Source: Alteromonadaceae bacterium 2753L.S.0a.02 (lineage in GTDB: Bacteria; Pseudomonadota; Gammaproteobacteria; Pseudomonadales; Cellvibrionaceae). From it: a stretch of DNA of 64,000 bases. The DNA lies in assembly GCA_007827375.1 (NCBI GenBank), contig VISH01000002.1:682001-746000 (forward strand). Reading direction: 5' to 3'. This document shows, one piece after another, positions 26,417 to 35,400 of this stretch; the first letter of the stretch is position 1, and each line of letters starts with the position of its first letter. Below the pieces are notes generated by a model that saw only the letters and a list, made by a program, of their open reading frames with translations, had not been told where the DNA came from and searched no databases. The position numbers were made by a program, and so were the translations under genes.

Positions 26417-29400
26417 CGCGAACAGCTTTCACAACAACTACAAAGCACAACCGCAGTAAGCGTCGTTGATCAGCCGCAGCGCATTGCGCCGGTAGCGAGT
26501 CAAAAGGTGGTCGTAACTCATCGCTCTGCGGCAGATGCATTTGAAGCGAGCGAGCCACCTGGGTTATCGCTTAATGAGGTCGCGGATAATGAATCGTCGC
26601 CAGGTATAGAGCCATGTTCCGAGGCGATAGCCGTGGTGGGTATGAGCGGTTGTTTTGCCAATTCGCCAGACGCAGCGACCTTATGGAGCAACCTCGCAGC
26701 CGGGAACGATCTTATCTCACAAGCATCCCGTTGGGACTTATACGAAGGTATCCCTCGGGAGCGCCATGAAAGTGTGTGTGACCGTGGCAGTTTTCTCTCG
26801 AACATCGATGAGTTTGATCCGCAGTATTTCAACATAACTGCCACTGAAGCCAATTATATGGACCCGCAGCAGCGGATTTTTTTGCAACAAGCTTGGCACG
26901 CATTGGAGGATGGTGGTTATGCCGGTGACAGCTTGCGGGGTGCTAGCTGCGGAGTTTACGTGGGCTGTCACAGCGGTGATTACGATAATTTATTCGATGA
27001 ACGTTATTCGCCTGCGCAATCGTTCTGGGGCAATTCGGGCTCGATTCTTCCGGCGCGCCTAGCCTATTTGCTGGACCTGAAAGGCCCGGCGCTGGCGATA
27101 GACACGGCCTGCTCGAGCTCCCTGGTGGCGATCCACACCGCGGCACAGGCATTGCGCAGCGGTGAAGTCAATTACGCCCTGGCCGGTGGTGTGTTCGTGC
27201 AATCCACCGCCGAGTTCTATCAGTACGCCAACCGCGCCGGCATGCTGTCGCCGCGGGGACGCTGTCACAGCTTCGATGCCCGCGCCGACGGTTTTGTGCC
27301 GGGCGAGGGCGCCGGAGTGGTCTTGCTGAAGCGCTTAAGCGATGCCCTGGCCGATGGCGATCATATCCACGGGGTGATCGTCGGCTCCGCCTGTAATCAA
27401 GACGGCGCCACCAACGGGATCACCGCCCCCAGCGCCAACTCCCAGGAACGCCTCGAGCGCCAGGTGTACGAGCGCCACGGTATCGATGCCGCCAGCATCC
27501 AAATGGTCGAAGCCCACGGCACCGGTACCATGCTCGGCGACCCGATCGAATTTCAAGCCCTCACCCGGGCCTTCCGCAAGGACACCGACGACCGCCAGTT
27601 CTGCGCCCTGGGCTCCATTAAAAGCAACCTGGGCCACACCGCGACCGCCGCCGGCGTAAGCGGCGTACTCAAAATCCTGCTGGCCATGAAACACCAACAG
27701 ATACCGCCTTCACTGCACTTTGAACAGGGTAACCCCAACATCGACTTCGACAACAGCCCGTTCTTCGTCAACACCCAACTGCGCGATTGGCCAGCCAACC
27801 GCGATGGCCTGCCACGCCGTGCCGCCGTCAGCTCGTTTGGGTTCAGCGGTACCAACGTGCACATGGTGATCGACCAGGGACCCGAGTGCCAGCGGGTGTC
27901 ACCGAAGCGCCCCGGCTACCTGGTGGTCCTGTCTGCCGACAGCGAAGCGCAACTGCACACCCTGGTTGAACGCCTCCACGACCACGTAAACGCGACCCCC
28001 GACATCGACCTGGGCCACCTCAGTTTCACCCTGTTACAAGGACGCAAGCACCTTACCCAGCGCCTTGCCTGGGTCGTCGCCAGTCGCGACGAACTGCTGA
28101 CACAGTGGCAAGCCTACCTGGTGCAGCGTCAGGAGGCCTACCGGGGAGACCTCAAACAAAGCCCCTGGCGCGGCGATCACAGCGCACAACACGCCGTGCA
28201 GCAACACCTCGAGCACGCCAGTTGGGATAACGCGCAAACGCTCGATGCATTGCAGCAACTGGCACAGGCCTACTGCAGCGGATGTCCGCTGGATACCCGG
28301 GCACTGTTCCCGGGCGAGCAGTTTGCACGCATTCCCCTGCCCGGGTACCCCTTCGCCCGGCAACGCTACTGGATCAGCGATCAGCTCCGTGAGCAAAGTG
28401 CTCCCCCCGCGACAGCCCACCCGCTGATCCACCACAACCACTCCAACTTTGAGCGGCAGCAGTACCGGTCCGTATTCCAGGGCCAGGAAATCTTTTTGCG
28501 GGACCACAAAGTCCGCGGCGACGCCGTATTACCCGGTGTGGCCTACCTGGAAATGGCACGCGAAGCGCTGGCGCGATCCGTGGGTTCCCGCCCAGGTACC
28601 CTGGTACTGAGCGATGTTGCCTGGTTGCAACCGATCACCGAGGCGCAGTTTGGTGGCGAGATTACCACCGAGCTGGCCAGGCAGAGTGACGACCGCTTGC
28701 AGTTCAGTATTTGCAGCGGTAACGCAAGCGTGCATGCCCAGGGGATAGCGCAGTGGCAGGATCGTCACGCCGAAAGCGTGCCCCTGGAGGCCCTGCGGGC
28801 GCGACTGCAGACCGAATTGAGTGGTGCCCAGTGCTACGACACCTTTAAGCGACTGGGCATTGACTATGGTGCGAGTCACCGCTGCCTGGAAACCCTGTGG
28901 TGTGGCGAAGGCGAAGTGCTGGCGCACTTGAAACAGAGCCACACCACCAGCGTCGATGGCGAATACCTCGACCCAGGTTTGCTCGATGCCGCTCTTCAGG
29001 CTGCTCTGGGGTTCCAGGCCGCAGAATTACATAACGCGCAGCTTGCGATACCGCGCGGTTTGCGTGAAATACGTATTCTTCAATTACCCCAAAATAGTGC
29101 CTGGGTTTGGGTGAGGGAAGCTGCTCAGGCAGAGGATCATATCTGTGTTGACCTCGACATTTGCGATGACCAGGGGCAGCTGTTGCTCAGCCTGCAGGGC
29201 CTTGAGCTTCACTACCTTGGTCGAGGGGCGTTTGAAAAAACCGCGAAAAAAGCCGTGGAGCGGGCTTCGTCCGCGCAATCGCTTCTGCTGCAATACGCAC
29301 CCTTTTGGCAAACAGCGAAACTCGGCGCGCGTCGCGCCGAATTGCTAGTACTGTGTGACCTCCCACATTTTGAGGGTGTGCTTGCCGGGTTGGTTGATGA

Positions 29401-32400
29401 ATGCCTGCAGCTCAATACCGGCAGCGGCGACTCGGTATGGAGTACAGCCAGTCGTTATCACGCGATAACCAACCAGTTGGTTGCTGTCCTGCAGTATCAA
29501 CTGCAACAAAATTCTGACCTTGCCGTCGTTGTTATCGTGCCACCGGGAATGGAGGGTTTGATTGGTCTGCTGCGCAGCGTGCAACAGGAATACCCGGTAG
29601 CGCGATTGCAGTTATTGTGTGTTGCCGCCGAAGTTGAAGCTTCTGCCTTACAAAACGCTCTAGAGGCCGGTATGCATGGCGATTACCTGCGACTAAGAGG
29701 AGATGCCCTCGAATCGCAGCGCTGGACGGCCATCGCGCCACAAGCGCCGGAACCCACTTGGCGGGCGAATGGCGTTTATTTGCTTACAGGAGGGGCGGGA
29801 GGCTTGGGCTTGATATTCGCGCGGGAAATTGCCAGATGCTGCGCACATCCCACTTTGGTTTTGACTGGAAGACGCACACAACCAGACCATCTTGAAGATA
29901 CCCTGGTTGAACTCGCAGCTTTGGGTGCTTCAGTACATTACATGACATTAGACGTTAGCGATGGGGCTGCGGTACAACAGGCAGCGATCACCATTTGTGA
30001 GCGATTTGGAAGCTTAAATGGTGTTTTACATTGTGCCGGAGTACTCAACGACAGCTTGTTGCCTGATAAAACAGCAGAGTCTGTAACGCGGGTGTTAACC
30101 CCTAAAGTATTGGGGATTGAAAACCTCGATCAGGCCACTGCAAAGCAGCCGCTGGATTGGTTCATCGCCTGCTCTTCTGCAGCCGCAGCGCTGGGTAACG
30201 CGGGGCAGTGTGATTACGCCGCGGCGAATGGCTTTATGGATGCAGCCATGGCACAACGTGCAGAGCAAGCGGCTTGCGGCGAGCGCAGCGGTGTGAGTGT
30301 TGCCATCAATTGGCCCTTATGGGATGAAGGCGGCATGGGTTTGAGCAAAGCGCTTCGCGAGCAATTGTGGCGGCAAGCGGGTCTGGCACCGCTGCCGACC
30401 GAGCAAGGGCTGCAGGCATTGAAGTCTGCAATTACCGCTGGAGTACCGCAACAACTGGTGCTCTTTGGCGATACTGAGCGGTTGCAAAATTTGCTCGAAG
30501 ATACGGTGCCCAGCTCAACTGCACCTGTCGACGCGTCACAATCCCAGACCTCTGGCTCCGCGACTACGGTTGACGAGTTACTGAACGCGGCTGTTACCTT
30601 GGTGTCGCCGGTTATTGCCAAAGTAACCGGCTTGTCTCTCAGCCAGTTGGATGAATCCACTGGGTTTGACAAACTCGGCCTCGACTCGATCATGATGCTC
30701 ACCATTACCGAGCAACTCTCGGAGACCTTTGGTGAACTTTCGAAAACCCTGCTCTATGAAAATCAAAACATACATGAGCTCGCACAGTTTCTGGCAACGC
30801 ATTTCCCTGAAAAATTAACCGGTGCAGTAAATACATTATCGCGTGTGAAGGTTCCCGAGCCGGCCGTTGCTCCCATTTCAACAGGGGGACCAGCCCAGCC
30901 GCAGGGCAATCCAGTAATTTACACGGAAAATTCAGCGCAAAATCTCGATGCCATTGCAATCGTCGGATTAGCCGGTCGCTACCCCAAAGCGCGAAATATC
31001 GAGGAGTTTTGGCAAAACCTGAAGCAGGGCCGTGATTGCGTAACACCACTTCCGCAGGACCGGTGGGCCTTGCAAAGCGATGGTCAACGGGATTTGATAA
31101 AAAATATCAACAACACCTTTGGTGGATTTATCGATGGCGTTGATGAATTTGATCCTCTGTTTTTTAACATCAATCCACGCGATGCAGAATTTATCGACCC
31201 GCAGGAACGTCTGTTTCTGCAATGTGTTTACGAAACGTTGGAGGATGCCGGTTACACCAAAGATTCACTCGCAGCGAGTTGCAGTAACGACAACAGCCGA
31301 TTCGTACCTTCCTCCGTCGGTGTTTATGTAGGTGTGATGTACGAGGAATACCAGATGTACGGTGTGCAATCCACGCTTCAGGGGCAGCCTGTGGCATTGG
31401 GTGGTAATCCTGCAAGTATTGCAAACCGCATTTCCTACTTTTTTGATTTGCACGGACCCAGCATGGCCGTGGACACTATGTGCTCGTCTTCGATAACTGC
31501 AATTCATCTCGCGTGTGATGCCATTGCAAAAGGCGAGTGTGAAGCGGCAATTGCGGGTGGTGTGAACGTGAGTGTGCACCCCAATAAATATATATTTTTA
31601 AACCAGGGTAATTTTACGTCCAGCGATGGTCGATGTGCTTCCTTTGGAGATGGAGGTGATGGCTATGTGCCGGGTGAAGGCGTAGGTGCGGTGCTGCTAA
31701 AACCCCTGCACAAGGCCGAGCAGGACGGCGATCGTATATATGGGGTTATTCGCGGCAGCTCTCTGAATCATGGGGGTAAAACCAGCGGTTACACCGTACC
31801 GCATCCCAACGCACAGGCCGAGGTAATTCATCGCGCGTTTCAGCGTGCTGGCGTAAAGCCAGAAGAAATCAGTTATATCGAAGCCCATGGTACGGGCACC
31901 AGTCTTGGTGATCCGATAGAAATTTCCGGTTTACAAAAAGTTTTCTCCGGGCGAACAAGCCCTTGTGCAATTGGCTCGGTAAAATCCAATATCGGACACT
32001 GCGAAAGTGCTGCCGGCATTGCGGGTATCACCAAAATTCTGCTGCAAATGCGCGATAAAACCCTGGTGCCTTCATTGCATTCGGAAACCCTTAATCGACA
32101 TATCGATTTTTCCAAAACACCATTCCAGGTACAGCGTGAACTTACGCCCTGGCACAAGCCACAAAACCAAAAAAGAATTGCGGGAATCTCCTCCTTTGGT
32201 GCCGGTGGTTCGAATGCCCATTTGATTATCGAAGAGTATCAAGCCGCAGAGTCGGCCGATGTTCGGGCGGATAATTCTCCGGGTATCTATTTACTTAGTG
32301 CTGCGACCGATGAGCAATTACAGCAAAAAGCTGAGCAGCTTTTACGGCATTTACAGAGTGAACAAGGTTGCGATTTGAACTTGCAAGATGTGGCATACAC

Positions 32401-35400
32401 CTTGGCTGTCGGGCGCGACTCACTCGCTTGTCGTCGTGTGATTCAAGCGAAAAATCGAGAAGAGCTATTGTTAGCACTCCAAGCACTGGCAAGTGGTCGT
32501 GCGAACTCAGCGCTGCAAAGCATGGAGCAGGGTATAAGGGATGAACATGTTAAGGGGTTTGGTAGTGCAGCTCAGCGCCAGGCATTGTTAGACTCACAAT
32601 TAAATACCGGTAATTTTAGCCTGGCACTTCAAATCTGGCTGGCAGGTTTGGGCGTCGATTGGCAGGCGCTTTTTAGTGCGGGCGCTTACCGCAAAATAAT
32701 GTTGCCGAGCTATCCGTTTGCGAGAGAGCGATGTTGGTTCGATACTCCGCCCATTGCGACAAAAAACTTGAATCAGTCAAACGTAATAGATAACAGTAAT
32801 TCGCGCTCTCTTACACTTCAAATGGATCGTATTACGAGCAAAAGCATCGCTATTAACGAGAATGATTTTTTCTACCGCGATCACGTAATTAATGGCGGCA
32901 ACATGTTACCGGGCGCTGTGTATTTGGAATTAGTGAGAAGTGCACTGGCCGAGCAAGTGGAACCTCTAATCGGAAGCAGTCTGCATTTCGAAGATGTATT
33001 GTGGCTTAAGCCTTATGAAGCGCAAGATCTCTCTAGTGATCTGCGCGTAGATTTTGAGGTCACAGCAGAAACACTATCTTTTACTGTGCATAGCGAACGA
33101 AGTCGTCAGGAGGGAATACCCCACTGCCAAGGACACGTTCGCTTGAACCATGGTTCGGAACAATCGCTTACCCTGTTACCCATTACCTTGGATACAGACT
33201 CAGGTTTCACACGGCTAAGTGGTGATACTCTCTATCGCATGTTTGCTGCTCGCAATTTTCATTATGGCGAGACAATGCGCTCGCTGGTAAACGTCGATAT
33301 TGGCGATTCACACGCGCTCGCGCAATTACAACTCCCTGTGCATGACCTCGGCGAATTTGGTTTACATCCTGCGTTACTGGATGCCGCGTTCCAATCTGTG
33401 ATTGGTTTATTGCTGCAGGAAAATCACGCCGATAATCTCGCAGCAATTCCTGTTGCCCTGGGCAGCATAACAATTTTTCAAGATTGTCCTTCACAAGTTT
33501 CCGTTCGTATAGCACGTAACCCCATGGCCGGCGGGGATGCGGCGGTGCGTCTGTTCGACATGCAACTGGTGGATGCACAAAACAACATCTGCGTTGCAAT
33601 ATCCGGGTTTGCTGTGCGTTTGCTCGAAATGGCCGATCAAATTGTGAATTCCCCGAATTTATACACGCCCGAATGGCAGGTGTGCGATGTCTCTCAACTG
33701 CAAAGTTCGAACAGCAAACGCTACGGATTTCTTTCAATTGGGGGGGAGCAACTCGTAAGGGAATTGGGCACGACATTTTCGGCTCTGCATCCCTCTTCAT
33801 GGCAACACGCCATTGAGCTAAATACAACTGAAACAGCGCAGGATTACCACACTGGGCTCGCCTCGGTACTTGGCGAGGTGCGTGCGATGTTACTGCAAGA
33901 TGTCGCAGTAGATCATCTATTTGTGGTGTTAGCACCGGATAGCGCATCCCACTGGCAAGCGCTTGCTGCGCTATTACAAAGCGCGCATTGGGAGACTCCA
34001 GGCTTCAGCGGCACGGTTGTGCAATTCCAGAGCGGTGACGCACAAGCCTTTGTGCAAGATCTGACAGTAGCGGCCAATCGCCTGGTTGGAGAAACTGCAC
34101 TGCAATATCGAACTGGGCAATTTCACGTAAAGCGTTGGCATCGTAAATCCAACTCACTGGTAAAAGCAGCGGATTACACTCGCGAGGCGGGTGTCTACTT
34201 GATTACAGGTGGAGCGGGCGGATTGGGTCGGGTATTGGCGGAGCATTTGGCCAGTACGGTTGCCGAGGTGAAGCTGATTATTACAGGACGCAGAAGCAAC
34301 GACCAAGACATCGACAACTTCATTGCCAATTTGGAAACGCTGGGCTGTGAAGCTGAATACTTTACTTGCGATGTGGCGGATGCCGCAGCAACAAAACAAT
34401 TAATTTACCAGGTCACCCGCGAATTTGGACGGCTCGATGGTATTTATCACTGCGCGGGAACGAAAAACGATGCGTTTGTGATTCATAAAACAGCGCAAGA
34501 GGCATCGCAAGTTGCAAGCGCCAAAATAGATGGTGTGATCAATCTCGATAATGCAACGCAATCGTTGCTGCTTGATTTTTTTGTCTGTTTTTCTTCCGTC
34601 GCCGCTATTACCGGGAATATTGGGCAAAGTGATTACGCCTTCGCAAACGCTTTTATGGACAGTTTCATGGGGTGGCGAGCGAATCAGGTGGCCTCGGGTG
34701 AGCGCTACGGCAAGAGCGTAGCCATTAACTGGCCCTTGTGGCAGGGCGACGGAATGGGCGTAAGTGCAGAAGTACTTGCGTCGCTTGAGCAGGCGGAGCT
34801 CTACCCTTTAGAACAATCACACGGCTTGAGTGCGCTTACAAAGGTATTAAACGGCGATGTTACCCAGGTTGCGGTGCTGCCTTCAGGTTTCGAAAAACTG
34901 ATGGCAATGCATTCGCCGTTACAGCGAGTGGAAACGACAAGTGGGCAAATTACACAAGCGCACGAGGCTGAAAGGGTGTTGGCTGTTATCGCTGAATGCT
35001 GTGGCGTAAGTAGTGAAGATTTGAGTGAAACTGAATCCTGGCAGGAGATGGGTGTAGAAAATTATACGCTCAATGCTATCGCCCAAAAACTGAATGTAAC
35101 ATTTGCAACAACACTGACTGCAGCAGCGGTTGCCGAGCAACAATCTCCTGCAAACTTATTGGTGCTCATACAAAACTCAATAGATGGCAATACTTCGAGC
35201 GCCAATAATCAAGCTCAAGACATTTCAATTAACTCAGCTCCAAAAACTGAGCTGAAGGAAGGCACTGTCATGAACGAATCATATTATATAGACACGAAAA
35301 ATTTTCTTATCGATGTGCTTGCCAAAGAATTGAAACTTCCAGCACGTCGGATTTCAGACAAAGAACCTTTTGAGCGTTACGGTATCGATTCCATTTCGGC

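Noticed and set aside
18523..29013. The long repeat as a transposon or insertion sequence
   Set aside because: It encodes in-frame KS-linker-DH sequence, with no terminal inverted repeats, transposase or target duplication seen.
33207..33947. 246-codon open frame on the minus strand within the second PKS
   Set aside because: It lies wholly opposite the DH7 region of an intact PKS frame and shows no recognisable domain or ribosome binding site; a shadow frame.
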